The translations under genes and the position numbers were made by a program. From the NCBI RefSeq assembly GCF_030272615.1, contig NC_081410.1, positions 144,322,349 through 144,386,348 of the forward strand: DNA of 64,000 bases. The letters are read 5' to 3'. The notes below the pieces were generated by a model that saw only the letters and a list, made by a program, of their open reading frames with translations, ran no database searches and was not told the origin of the DNA. Shown piece by piece: positions 1 to 11,385 of the stretch (its first letter is position 1; each line of letters starts with the position of its first letter). Source of the stretch: Cryptomeria japonica (lineage: Eukaryota > Streptophyta > Pinopsida > Cupressales > Cupressaceae).

Positions 1-722
1 TTAAGCTTAAGTTAGGCTTACCCATTGGATTAAGAGTTAATCCAAGGATAAACTCTTGTGCAAATGATTAAGAAATAATCATGGTCAAAGCATTAAAGGC
101 TTGATGAGACCCTTGGGTTGGATGAAGGTTAAGTTAGGCAAAAAGTCTCTAACCATGTAAGAGGGTTGAATTAACCATTAATGGTTTGGGAGACTGTGGA
201 AAATTAAGTGGTTGAAGATTTGAAGCCTTTAATGGTTATCAAAGACTTTAAGGGTTTGAGAAGTGGCTTCCCTTTGTTTAGGGATGTGACAAAGTTTAGA
301 AGATGGGTTAGGTTAATTTAGAAGTGATTAGAAGGGTCTAGAAGAAATTAGGAAGGGGTTTAGGAAGCAAGTGGGAGATGTAGGATTTTGCAAGTGGATG
401 GAGGGATAATAGGATTTTAATTGAATAAAATGAATTTCATTCAATTTGGTTGTAATTGGGGAAATTAAATAAATTAGATTTATTCAATTTAGGATAAACT
501 ATTTAATTAAATTTGAATTTAATTAAAAGTGGATAGAAGGGATTTAATTGAATAAAATGATTTATTCATTAAATGAGTATAGTGAATTTAATTTAAATAA
601 ATTGAGTAATTTACTTAATTAAATAGAGGAATACGGGTAATTTAATTAAATTGGATTTAATTAAATAGAGAAATGAACATAAAATATTCATTTAGGAATA
701 TGGTCATTTTTATACGTCTACA
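1..722 (-). mobile_element. 3' LTR of the Tat element, truncated by window start
   Basis: Position 1 aligns with 14018 and position 722 with 14739, with about 99% identity by eye. The LTR ends in TACA next to the polypurine tract. The missing 728 bases lie left of the window. Six of about eight differences from the other LTR are G/A changes. Confidence 0.95.
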
Positions 723-740
723 TTTTGCCCCTCTTTGAAG
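723..740 (-). other. Polypurine tract of the Tat element
   Basis: The minus strand reads AAAGAGGGGCAAAA immediately before the 3' LTR start TGTAGACG. This is the usual plus-strand primer of an LTR retrotransposon and it fixes the LTR boundary at 722. Confidence 0.85.
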
Positions 741-779
741 TGACATGTGTGCACATGTTGATTCAAAGAAAATTTGTCG

Positions 780-990
780 GATATGCTGTCAAAATTTGAT
801 CGATATGATGTTGTGGATATGAAAAATTGATTTGATATGAAAAGTCGATATGATGCTGTGGATATGAAAAATTGATATGATGTTGTAGATTTGATGAGCG
901 ATATTGATGATACCCCAGATATGAAGAATTGTTTTGATATGAAAAGTTGATATGAGACTGATGTGAAATAGATGTTGAGATTTGATATGA
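780..990. repeat. Degenerate GATATGA-rich tandem repeats in the 3' region of the Tat element
   Basis: Units such as GATATGAAAAATTGATATGA recur with small changes between the polypurine tract and the integrase. The short open frames here are by-products of the repeat. Confidence 0.7.
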
Positions 991-1134
991 TATGCCCCCT
1001 CAGGAGATTGTTCATGCACACAAGGCATGAATGATCTCTCGAAAGAAGAAGAATGTTGTTTGAAAGATAGAAGAGTGGATAGTGATGGCATGCATGGGTT
1101 TGATAAGATTGATTAGATTGAATGGAATGAGAGC

Positions 1135-1450
1135 AAGTCTGGTTTTAGGTATGACACCTCCTGTATAAGACATGGATGATCGAGCATCCGGTTTCAGGAA
1201 TGATACCGCATGTATAAGACATGGATGATTGAGCATCTGGTTTCAAGAATGATACCGCCTGTATAAGACATGGATGATCGAGTGTCTGGTTTCAAGAATG
1301 ATATATCCTGTATAAGATCGATCAAAACACCTGGTTTCAGGAACAATATATCCTGTATAAGAGTTGATCAAAACATCTAGTTTCAGGAACGATATATCCT
1401 ATATAAGAGCTTATCAAAACATCTAGTTTCAGGAAAGATACATACTGTAT
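1135..1450. repeat. Tandem repeat, period about 55 bp, about six copies
   Basis: Each unit contains a CTGGTTTCAGGAATGATA-like block followed by CCTGTATAAGACATGGATGA or a variant. Copies drift from left to right. Hypervariable tandem repeats in the 3' untranslated part are known for Tat-type elements and can seed satellites. Confidence 0.8.
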
Positions 1451-1454
1451 AAGA

Positions 1455-1545
1455 CATGATAGAAGATAGTTTGGAAGAATGATAGAAGATAGTTTGGAAG
1501 AATGATGAAGATAGTTTCGAAGAATGATAGAAGATATGAAAGTGA
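1455..1545. repeat. Short tandem repeat, period about 28 bp
   Basis: GATAGAAGATAGTTTGGAAGAAT and variants occur three to four times in a row, immediately after the 55 bp array. Confidence 0.7.
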
Positions 1546-1609
1546 AGAAAGATTCCATGATGATGTGATAGATATGCATGCGAGGGATGCAATGATGAAT
1601 GATGAATGA

Positions 1610-1700
1610 TATTTTGAAAATGAGATGTATGATATGATATGCAACTAATTGTAAAATGATATGCAACTACTTGTAAAATGATATGCAACTACTTGTTTTT
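1610..1700. repeat. Short tandem repeat, period about 28 bp
   Basis: GATATGCAACTACTTGTAAAAT recurs three times. The stretch from 1700 to about 2680 holds no gene I recognise; it is the non-coding 3' part of the Tat element. Confidence 0.7.
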
Positions 1701-2683
1701 GAAGCATCCTCATTCTGCATTTGTCATCCTGATATAACCATATGTTATTTGCTTTCGAGATAAGTATCATCATTGAGCATTGATTTGTTGAGGATATGTT
1801 GAAAATTTATACAAGCATAATGGTATAATTAAACCATGATGACCTGAGAAAAATTTACATGATGTTTTGATTTTGCAAGATAGCACAAGCGTCAAGGTAT
1901 AATTGAACTAGGATGACCTAAGTGCGGATTGCGTAAACAGACAAGATTAAATCATTTATATGCGTGAAGTGGAATCAGACCTTCAGTGATATTTGATGTA
2001 TCACGTCTTGAGGCAAGTATTCACATAGTACAAGTGATCGCCTCCCAGACAGAAGACTAAGAAAATATTGGAAGTTCCCCATGATCTCTAGCTTTGAAGC
2101 ATTTAGTGAGAAAAGGAAGAGAATCCAATAATTTTTTTAAAAGTTCAAAATGCCAAAATAGTCAAGATTTGTATGCGATAATGCAACATTCAGTACTTCA
2201 GAAAATCATCCATCCTTGGTATTTTTGTGATTTTTTTGTTTTGTTTTGCGATGAAGCGTAGTTTTGGTTGTTGGATGCTATACTGCGGAGTTTTGCTTCT
2301 AGTTTTGACATCTTGAATGTTTGCAAGTTTTGACGATTTTAATGCCCCTAGCTGAGTGTGCCTCTTGATGTGAATATGTACAGTGATTTCCAAGCCATGG
2401 TGGAATGTGGTAAGAGGATATATATGGATAAACCAGGATAGTGACTACGCTAAGTATGTCCTAAATGGATATGTGCTAAGTGTCGGGTGATGGCCGATAG
2501 TTTTTTTAAGGATACGGATAAAATGGTATGGAGATAGATAAAGGAGCCGCTCTTTCACAAGAGCGCATGTTTACCAGGTTTTCACCATTTCTTTTTATTG
2601 TACTTTGTTTTGTTTTGTTTTTTGCTTTTTCTAGATTTTTTGATTTTTTTGCTTGTTTTGGCTTTTTTTGTGCACTAGGCTAC

Positions 2684-3900
2684 TTAAGTGTAGTACTTCT
2701 TCAGATGGATGCTGTTAGTTGGTTCGTCGAGCACATCTCCTTCTGAAGTTGTTAGCTGATAGGCATCTAATCCATAGACTGATATGATGACATAGGGACC
2801 CAACCAGTTAGGTTCAAATTTCCCTTTCTTTTCTCGATCTTGCTGATTTTTTGGATTTTCTTTGAGGACTAGGTCACCAACTTTGAAGTTGCGAGGGATG
2901 ACCTTGTGATTGTAGCTCCTGCACATGCATTGTTGATATGCTTTGAGATGAGTGTAAGCATGCTGACGTCTTTCATCTAGTATTTTGAGTTCTTGCAGTC
3001 GGTTAACTCGATACTCTTCATCTGGGATTAAACCTTTCGAAGAGACTCTGAGAGATGGGATTTCTACTTCTAGGGGTAAAATGGCTTCTGATCCATATAC
3101 CAATGAGTATGATGTTGCTCCTATAGGTGTGCGGATGCTGGTTTGTATGCCCAAAGTGCTGGATTGAGTTGGATGTGCCAATCTTTGCCTACATCATTCA
3201 CTGTTTTCTTTAAGATTTTTAGTATTGTCTTGTTAGATGCTTCTGCTTGACCATTTCCTTGTGGGTAGTATGGTGTAGAGAACCAATGTTGGATTTTGAA
3301 TTTTTCACATAGTTCTTGTACATCTTGGTTTTTAAAAGGTCATCCATTATCTGTGATGATTGAACTTGGAATACCATATCTGCAGATCAAATAATTGAGG
3401 ATAAAAGAGGCAATTTGTTTCCCAGTTACTGTGGTCATGGGAACTGCTTCTATCCATTTGGTAAAGTATTATGTTGCCGTTATAATGAACTTGTGTCCAT
3501 TTGAAGATGAAGGATGAATTTTGCCAACTAAGTCTAGTCCCCATTGACAAAAGGGCCAGGATGTTGTAAATGGCTGCAGTTCCTATGCTAGTGCATGTAT
3601 CAGATTACCATGGATATGGCATTTAGGACATTTCTTGGCAAAGTGATATGAGTCTTTCTCCATTGTAGGCCAGTAGTATCCCATTCTTAGAATTTTTTTA
3701 GCAAGAGTAGTACCACTTGAATGTGTGCCACAAATACCTTCGTGAAGCTCGTGTAAAGCGGAATCAGAATCATTACGATCAAGGCAACGAAGAAGAGTAC
3801 CATCTAGACCTCGACAATACAAGGTATCAGCGGTAAGGGTATAACGGGCAGCTTGCCGAATAAAGTTACATTTTTTGTTACGGGATTGGTCAATTGGTAA
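2684..3900 (-). pseudogene. Integrase of the Tat element, broken
   Basis: The HHCC zinc-binding region lies at about 3760-3610, with an LHELHEGICGTH segment followed by CPKCH. The catalytic core follows at about 3550-3250: DLVGK near the first Asp, ITDNG with the second Asp, and GNGQAEA with the Glu, the expected DDE spacing. The C-terminal part (3181-2684) has the KVGDLVL and NWLGPYVI segments typical of the GPY/F module. Stops occur near 3585, in the core near 3475, and after ITDNG, where TGA probably replaces CGA. The frame also shifts before 3181. It would have inserted the cDNA; it cannot do so as read here. Confidence 0.88.
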
Positions 3901-4064
3901 GATATTGTTCTTGAGGTAGTCGTATATCGGTCCATATAATGGATAATCTGAACCAGTCAAGGCATAGATAACATGGGATTCAGAGTGGTCATAAGCTGGG
4001 GAGAACAGTTGCTCTACCAGGAACTCATAACGACTCTGTTGCTCTAGAACTTGTAGTAATGAAG

Positions 4065-4420
4065 CGACAGTAGCCATGGCATCGGCTGCTTTGTTGTTCA
4101 ACCTTGGTATTTGCTCGAAGGTGATATGCATAAAATGTTGTTTGAAGTCATCCACCATTCGCTTGTAGGGTAGCAGCTTGTCATCCTTTGTCTAATAGTC
4201 ATTGTTGATTTGATTGATGACTAGTTGTGAATCTCTGTAGACCTTTAACTTTGTGATTTTCCATTCTACGGCCATTTTGATGCCTATAACCAATGCCTCA
4301 TATTCAGCCACATTATTTGTGCATGGGAACATAAGCCTATATGATCTTGGTATAGTGTGTCCTTCAGGAGTGATGAATAGAATGCCAGCACCTGAACCAT
4401 GTTGTGTGTAGTATCCATCA
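4065..4420 (-). pseudogene. Second (archaeal-type) RNase H of the Tat element
   Basis: The translated minus strand shows FDG at the start, then AEYEAL, VYRDSQLV and NKAADAMA, which carry the acidic residues expected of an RNase H fold. A second RNase H between RT-RNase H and integrase is the diagnostic feature of Tat elements. A TAA lies just before FDG near 4420, and a TAG near 4195 sits where CAG (Gln) is likely, interrupting the domain. The frame otherwise continues into the integrase zinc finger. Confidence 0.85.
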
Positions 4421-4422
4421 AA

Positions 4423-4962
4423 TTATAGGGTCCATTGTTTGGTAGAAATAGCAAGAACATCCTTGTTTGGAAATTCAATTTCTATAGTTTGTTTTCCTGG
4501 TAGCGGTGCTTCAGCCAGCTGATATGCAATTGCTTGTCTTTTGATGGCTCGTCTTTCTATGTATTGAATGTTGAATTCACTGAGAATCATGACCCATTTA
4601 GCCAATCGGCCTGTAAGAGCTGCCTTGCTGAGTAGATATTTGAGAGGATCAATTTTTGCGACTAGCTTAATGGTGTGTGCTAGCATATAATGTTGGAACT
4701 TCTGAGATGCGAAGACCACTATTAGGCAAGCCTTTTCAATGAATGTATAGTTGAGTTCATAGCCATTCAATGTCCTACTGATGTAGTATATGGCTCATTC
4801 TTTCCCTTGCTGATCTTCTTGTGCCAATAGTGCCCCCAGCGATATATTTGTTGTTGAGATATATAAGATAAGTGGCTTTCCTGCAACTGGTGGTACTAGA
4901 ACTGGTGGATTCATTAGGTACTATTTGGTTTGATAAAAAGATTATGCACACTTGGTCTCCCA
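4423..4962 (-). pseudogene. RNase H (first) and tether of the Tat polyprotein
   Basis: The minus strand encodes a Ty3-type RNase H: LILYISTTNISLGALLAQ, then AIYYISRTLNGYELNYT, EKACLIVVFASQKFQHYML and a C-terminal AEAPLP segment. In-frame stops occur near 4940 (TAA), 4919 (TAG) and 4796 (TGA, probably from CGA). No frameshift is needed to join it to the RT upstream. Confidence 0.85.
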
Positions 4963-6711
4963 TCTAAATGGTACATTTTTGTGTAGTAAATGGTTAAATG
5001 GTAGACTTTTATCTGCTAGCTGAGCGATGAACCACCTGATTGATTGAAGTCGTCCTTGTAGAGATCTGAGTTGACTGATATTCTTTGGTGGTGGCATGTC
5101 CATAATGGCTTGTACCTTTGCTGGATCTACTTCGATACCTTTAGCTGAGACTATGTAGCCTAGTAACTTGCCTGATGTAACCCCGAAGACACACTTCTTA
5201 GGGTTGAGCCTGACTTGGAATTTCTCCAATCGATCAAGGATCTTTGTTAGGATGCTAAGATGTTATGCTCTGGTGAAGGATTTAGCTAGTAAATCATCCA
5301 CATAGTCTTCCATGAAGGTATGCATCATGTCATGAAAGATTGTTGTCATTGCTCTTTGATAAGTGGCTCCTGCATTCTTTAAGCCAAAAGGCATAACATT
5401 CCAACAGTACGTTCCCCAAGGACAGGTGAACGCGGTTTTATCTTGATCTTCTGGGGCTATTTTGATTTGATTATAGCCTGAGAAACCGTCCATTAGTGAG
5501 AGCATTGCATGGCCTGCTGTGAGATCTACAATTATGTCGACACTGGGCAGAGGAAAGTCATCTTTTGGACAAGCTTTGTTGACGTCTCTGAAGTCAATGC
5601 ATATTTTGATACTACCATCTGGTTTTGATACTGGAATGATGTTGGAAATCCATTCTGCATAGTCAATGGGTCGGATGAATCCGACATCTAATAGTTTCTT
5701 TAGTTCAGTTTTGACCATGAGTGCTACCTGTGGATTCATCTTTCGTAGCTTTTGCTTGACTGGTTTAACTTCTGAAGAGATGGACAAGTGATGCATGATC
5801 AAGTGTGGATCGACTCCGGGCATATCGGCATATGGCCAATCAAAGTTAATTTGTTGTTCTTTAAAGAAAATGATGAATGCTGATCTTTCCTCCTCTGTCA
5901 GAGATTTTGCAAGGTGTATGTTTTTGACTGCTTCTGTGGTACCAATGTTGATTGATTGAGTGGGCTCAATCAATATGGGTGATTGCTCATGAAAGTGTTT
6001 AGGAAGAGTGTCAAGTCTCTCATCATTAGGTGCCTTAAAAAGGTTTTCACCCTCAGATGCGTCCTTTATTTTTACTTTTTTGTGATCTAGAGTTGCCATT
6101 AACTGGTTTTCACCATCAGATCTTTCATTTGGTTTATTTTTGCGACTGAGAGACTTGGCACTCCCTGATTGGCAGACATCATTACTTTGTTCACTGGTAG
6201 AGCCTGTTTCCGGATTTATGGTACATAGGTAATGGATAATAGATTCATCATTTGGGAAAATTGGTATATCATGGATTTCAGGTTCATCCCAGTCGATGAG
6301 GTCAGGAAAGACAAGTGGTAAGGAATCGTTAGGTGGATCAAGTTCTGCTACTGTAAGTGTTATGACAGAGTTTTCATCATGATTGTTCTTGGTTTTAAAG
6401 AAGTCCAGGATTTCGTCGAGGTCTTCGATGGTATTATCTTCCATATAGACTTGTTCATAATGTTTCTGTTCGCTTTCCTTGGCGTCATAGATATTCTGTG
6501 GTCCAAATTCAAGAGGTCTATCTTCTGCATTATGTTCTTTTTGAGAAAGGGATATGGAATCAGTATCATTAGGGATATCTGTAGTAGCATTGGAGCAGGT
6601 ACCCCATTCATATTCATTGGAATCAGTCTCAGAGGCATCATCCCAGATTCTATCAGTGTTGTAAACTGGTATGTTGTATGGTGAAAACAAATCTTTGATG
6701 ATGGATACCAT
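4942..6711 (-). pseudogene. Reverse transcriptase of the Tat polyprotein, with acidic linker
   Basis: The first ~290 codons (6711-5840) are an acidic, low-complexity linker without a recognised domain. The RT then shows the CIDFRDVNKACPKDDFPLP block near 5590, the MPFGLKNAGATYQRAM block near 5380 and the catalytic YVDD at about 5300. After one TAA near 5261 the thumb and connection continue (5229-4942) with KCVFGV and LGYIVSAKGIEVDP. The enzyme would have copied element RNA into DNA inside virus-like particles. The gap to the protease (7003-6712) is in the same frame and broken by one TAA. Confidence 0.93.
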
Positions 6712-7002
6712 TTTGATAGTTTTTATTGATTCTGTGTCAGATCCGGCTTCTACTTTCTGTATTTGTTCATAGACTGTGCCTCCTTGGGGAGAAATAAAGG
6801 TATCCAGAGATGATTTTATTGGTTCTTGAAATAGTGGATTCTGAACATGAGCTACTACTGCAGATATGGCCTTCTCGTGGCTTAGAAGTTTTTCCTGATG
6901 TAACTTCTGGTCTTGACGTTCCTGTGCCTTGCGGATTGTTTCTGCTGATTCAAAGAGTGCTTCCTGCCAGGATTCTTCTTTGTACTTCTTCTTTACTTTC
7001 CA

Positions 7003-8196
7003 TTAAGGTTTTGTAGTTATGCGGGGTGGCTTTCTTAATAGGAAAGTGAGCTTACAACCCAATCCTGTTTTGTTTCTACTGGGCTGTGAAGGAAGATCTA
7101 TGGGTTCAGTGACTCCTTCTTTGCGTTTCCCAATAGGTCCTTTAAAATAATATCCCATTTGTTGCATGATTAAGTATCCTTTTCCATACAGGTGTGTAGG
7201 TAGAACAATGTCTAGAGCAGCTGCTCTGTTACCTTCTTCCTCATCTTTGTATAACCAGCTAAGAATATCCTTGTCTTCTGATTCATGTGCTAGAGTGCCC
7301 AATTGGATGAAGGTACCATCAAATTTGGTGATGGGCTGAGTTACCAAATGCGTTGATGTAGTAGGCAATCCATGAGATCTAGGTGATGTTGGCAATTTGG
7401 CCAAACATAAGGGCTCCAAAGAGTATTCTCCCATGCCTTGGTCTTTGATTTGCATTTTCTGCTTGAAATCTCCAAATAAGGAGTTGGGCTTTGTTGTTTG
7501 TAGATCTGATGTTGAAGATCGCTGCTTTTCTCTATTATGAGGAACCAAACTGTCTTGGGCTGCCCCCATTGCGTTGCAATGTTGAAATGGATTGTGATCA
7601 GCAGATATGGAGATTTCTTGTCTGTCATAAGAAAATTTGACACACTGGTGATACGTAGAAGGTACTGCTTGCATTTCATGTATCCAGGGTCGCCCTAACA
7701 AAATATTGTAGGTGAGATCTATGTCTAAGACCTGACACATAGTATCTTTTTGCACTGGTCCCACTTGAATGGGTAACATCACAGTTCCTTTAGAGGACCT
7801 TTCCTCATCATCATATGCCTTTATGGTAACCTTTTTGCAGGGATCAATAGACTCTTCTGAAAAGCCTAATGCATGGATAAGCTTTAAAGTACATATATTA
7901 AGTCTGGCTCCTCCATCTATTAAGACTCGTTTTACTCGGTGTTTGCAAACAATGACTTCGATATGGAGAGGGGTGTTATGCGGATGACTCAAGGAAGCAT
8001 TGTCATGTTCTGAGAAGGTGATGTTATGAGGTCCGATCATATGGGCGACCATGGCTTGAAATCTATCTGTATCCAGATTTTGAGGTACATTGGTTTCCAA
8101 TAGCGCTTGTTCCAATATGTCTTTGTGCTTCGATGATAGTTTCAGCAATTCTAGTATAGATATCTGAGCTGGAGTTTTGCGTAGTTGGCTAACCAA
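7003..8196 (-). pseudogene. Aspartic protease region of the Tat polyprotein
   Basis: Around residues 85-105 the frame reads VLIDGGARLNIC, the retroviral-type protease active site in the DGG variant usual for Tat elements, followed by NILLGRPWIHEM, the flap and dimer side. The protease would release Gag and Pol products. It is bounded by an upstream TGA (about 8260) and a downstream TAA (about 7001), both in frame with neighbours, so it was part of one polyprotein. Confidence 0.88.
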
Positions 8197-8262
8197 GTCA
8201 TATTGGATTTTTGGTGTAGTAGTTGCAGGTGATGTATGTCCTTTTAAGACATATTTCTGAGT

Positions 8263-10095
8263 TCAGGTTGTTGCATTGACAGATTCATGATCACAATGAT
8301 CTCGAATGGTGATGACATTTACTTGATGATCTTCAGCTGATATGTGATTTATGGTATTGTTGTAGATATGGTTGATACGAGCTCCGCGTGTATCATCCGA
8401 GGTTGAAGCTCCATCTTTGTTGTAATTTGGGAGAGGATTTTTAAAGGCTCCGTGATCACCATTTGTTTTGAGACCATCTACCGTTAAGTCACCTCGATCA
8501 ATCATGTCCTGCACCATGTGTTTCAATCTCATGCAATCGTTCATCCGATGACCCTTGTTACGATGGAAATCACAATAGTGTGAATCATTCCACCAAGGTG
8601 GTTTGATTTGGGGTTCATAGTTGCTGATTGCAGGTAAGGAGAGAATTTTGTTTGCCAGAAGTTCTTTGAATGCTGATTCTAATGATTGCCCCAGTGGTGT
8701 GAAGATACGCTTTTGAAAATTGTTCGTGTTGTTGCGTGAATTGTTGTTGGGTCCTGGATTCATGTTTTTGCTTTGAGTATCATTGGTGTTGTTTGTGTTG
8801 AGTTGTCCTTGATCGATGTTTGGTTCATATGTGTTAGCATTTGGATTAGCATTTTTAGGATTTTTTGTATTTTGAGGATTCCCGGATAATGCAAGCATTG
8901 GTTGCTTAGATTTGGGATCATGTGAGTCATTGTTGCCTTCGTTTTTGTTTCGGATCCAAAATTGAGATTTGTCTAGGTTGGTGTTATTCTGGTTATTGTA
9001 GTTTGATGAGTTTGTTCCTTCCTTGTAGAATTTAAGTGTTCCCTTTTTGACACACACTTCCTCTACTTGAATGCCATTTTCAATCAATTTAGCGAAAGAT
9101 GGTATGCATTGAAGTTTTATCCTGTAACTCATTTCACCATTCAAATTGTCAATGAAGATTTCCATTTTCTCCTTTTTAGGAATATCTCGAGGATATCTGG
9201 AGACCATACATCGCTAGCGTTGAAGGAATATCATGAATGTTTCGTTGTTCTTTTGTTTGGTGTTGCAAACATCTAGCATGGTTATGGCATGTTGGATGTT
9301 ATAGGAGTATTGGGTTATGAATTTGTTAACCAATTCATCAAATGATCTGACAGGTGGTGTAATTTTGGATAACCATTCCATTGTTTTCCCTCCCAAGCTT
9401 CTTGGGAATAACCTCATCAGATAGGTGTCATCATGAGCAAACTCAAGACTCATTGTGCAAAATTCTCGAACATGATCCCGGGGATCACTTTTCCCATCGT
9501 ATTTATCAAATTTGGGAACATCTGAGTTTGGAGGAAAAGGCACCATGTTCAATCTTCTGTCAAATGGATAAGGACAGATTTGGTTTAAAGAGTACCGCAC
9601 GGTTGTCCCTTGTTGCATGTCATGTATTTGTCTTTGTAACATTTGCATTTGTTGAGTAAGAGAAACCAAAGGCGCATTATTTTGCCGAGGAAGAAACTCT
9701 TCCCTTGTATTAGTTCTCAGCTGAAAAGGTGTGTTAAATGGTATATTTTGCTCTGGAGTTTCTAGCTCGGGCATATGCATTTCTGGTATACGTTGTTCTG
9801 GAATGTGTTGCTCAAGTATGTGTTGTTCAAGGTTACGAGTTTCTTCTTCTCTTTGTTGTTCTTGATATGCATATTGTCGAGATCCGGTTCTAAAGATGTT
9901 TGTGTCTAAATCTTCGGGAAGTTTAATGCCTTTACTTGTGAGCATGAGCAGATACTTTTCTTTGTCATTTTCCATAAGCCTTTCTACAAGCTTTTGGAAT
10001 GAAGGGTTTTCCTGACATTCCTGAAGAAGAGCTTCAAAAATTTCAATCTCTTCCAAGTGTGGAACTTCAAAAGGATTTGACAACCTTCGATTCAT
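8263..10095 (-). pseudogene. Gag of the Tat element, split by one stop
   Basis: The ATG at 10095 opens a frame with a Gln/Glu-rich N-terminus. A plant Gag core follows (MEWLSKITPPVRSFDELVNK, then FITQYSYNIQHA). A TAG near 9212 falls in the FLQRxR segment, where Trp is usual, so TGG to TAG is likely. The frame resumes at 9207 with an Asn-rich linker. It ends with YCDFHRNKGHRMNDCMRLK near 8580-8520, the single Cys-His motif known at the Gag C-terminus of Tat elements. It would form the particle shell. Confidence 0.9.
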
Positions 10096-10153
10096 ACTAG
10101 ACTCTGCATGTGTCTCGTTTTGTTAGTTTCTTTAAGAGCGAGTAACAAGCATT

Positions 10154-10606
10154 TTAGTAAAAACTTTCTATGACAAAGGCGACAAGATCCTCTTCGATGT
10201 GTTGCTCAGGGGTTGGTGGTTCAAATCGGGGTGTGTTGTAGGTGATGCACTCGTTAGGGAAGAATGTAGGATTAATCTTTCCCCCGTGATTAATTTGTTG
10301 ACTGAATGCGGATTTTTGATAGAATGCTCTAGTTTTCAAAGGTTCCTTGTTAAATTTGTTGGATTTGTTCTTGATATAGCATTTGATGTGATGAAGGAAT
10401 TTTCTATGAGATTTGAAGAGTTGACGATTGATGTATAAAAACTTGTTTCTTTTGATAAATTTGGAAAAACTAGGTTGTTGTTTCTTCAACGTGATGTTAA
10501 GATAGAGGTTCTTTCTTCTCAGAATATGGGGATTAGTCATGCATGAGTGATCAATGGTTTCCTTTGATTTGTTTGGATTCAGTTGATCTTGTTTGGAAAA
10601 TTTCAA
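10154..10606 (-). CDS. Unrecognised open frame upstream of gag
   Basis: A 150-codon minus-strand frame rich in Lys, Asn and Phe sits between the leader and gag. Some Tat elements carry an extra open frame at this place, but I see no motif that links this one to a family. Its last codons (VAFVIESFY) end about 60 bp before the gag ATG. It may be chance or a decayed extra frame. Confidence 0.3.
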   Translation of the reverse strand: MKFSKQDQLNPNKSKETIDHSCMTNPHILRRKNLYLNITLKKQQPSFSKFIKRNKFLYINRQLFKSHRKFLHHIKCYIKNKSNKFNKEPLKTRAFYQKSAFSQQINHGGKINPTFFPNECITYNTPRFEPPTPEQHIEEDLVAFVIESFY

Positions 10607-11004
10607 ATCTTACTCTATCAAAGTGAAGGTTTAGATGCCCCTTCACGACAAAGCGTGTCAAATGATATGGATAAAAGCCTCTTGATATGGAGACTTGATT
10701 TGACAACTTGAAAATTTTAAACAAGTGTTTTTGAGATGAAATCCGTAAGATGGTAAAGGATTTTGTTGAAACTGATGATGAGGTTTCCGGATTATGATAA
10801 TATAGATATGTTTTATCGTGCGATCAGTTTAGGATTTTTACAATGTTTGTTTTGACACAAATTCAGCTCAAGAAATAGTTTTAACAGTTTGTTTTCGCTA
10901 CTCCGTTTTGATGAAAAATGTTGTTTGATAATGAGAGGCTTTTGAAAATGTTTTCAAAAAATTTAAAATTCCTCACTGTTTTGCCCTTTGTCTATATGTT
11001 TTTT

Positions 11005-11385
11005 ATCACGCGCTAAAAAAGGGACGAAATGTGCTACCAAAATTACTCCAAGCGCTAAAATAATGACCACACGCGCTAGGCTGCCCCCAGACACGCGCTA
11101 AAGTTTTGACTGTTCAAAAATAATAATTTCTAACTGTTTAAAAAGTCATGCGCTATCCTAGGTCTGTGACGTGCTAACTTTTGAACCTGATGTGCTAATG
11201 TTTGGTTTCCACGCGCTAAGCTGATGCTTCCATGCACCAGACTATTTTTCTGATGCGCTAAATGTTTTAACACTGGTTTGATTTTGGGATAAAACGCTAC
11301 TGTTTGGAATCTACGCGCTAACTTGATGGTTGGATGCGCTAACAAAAGTACCTCACGAGCTAAGAAGTTGCTCTTACGCGCTAAA
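11005..11385. repeat. Array of about 15 short GCGCTA-type motifs in the Tat leader
   Basis: The core CGCGCTAA (plus strand) or a near variant (TGCGCTA, CGTGCTA, TGTGCTA) recurs about every 25 bp, with unrelated spacers. Examples start near 11007, 11070, 11093, 11147, 11210, 11253, 11312, 11332 and 11375. On the sense strand of the element it reads TTAGCGCG. The open frame 11345-11130 shows repeated LAR/LAH only because the motif is translated. Confidence 0.8.

Noticed and set aside
2684-10095. Endogenous pararetrovirus instead of a retrotransposon
   Set aside because: There is an integrase, LTRs, a polypurine tract and a primer site, and no movement protein or coat region of the caulimovirus type; two RNase H domains point to Tat.
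11130-11345. 71-codon frame with repeated LAR/LAH
   Set aside because: The peptide repeat is only the translation of the TTAGCGCGT-type DNA motif; spacing does not follow a fixed codon period.
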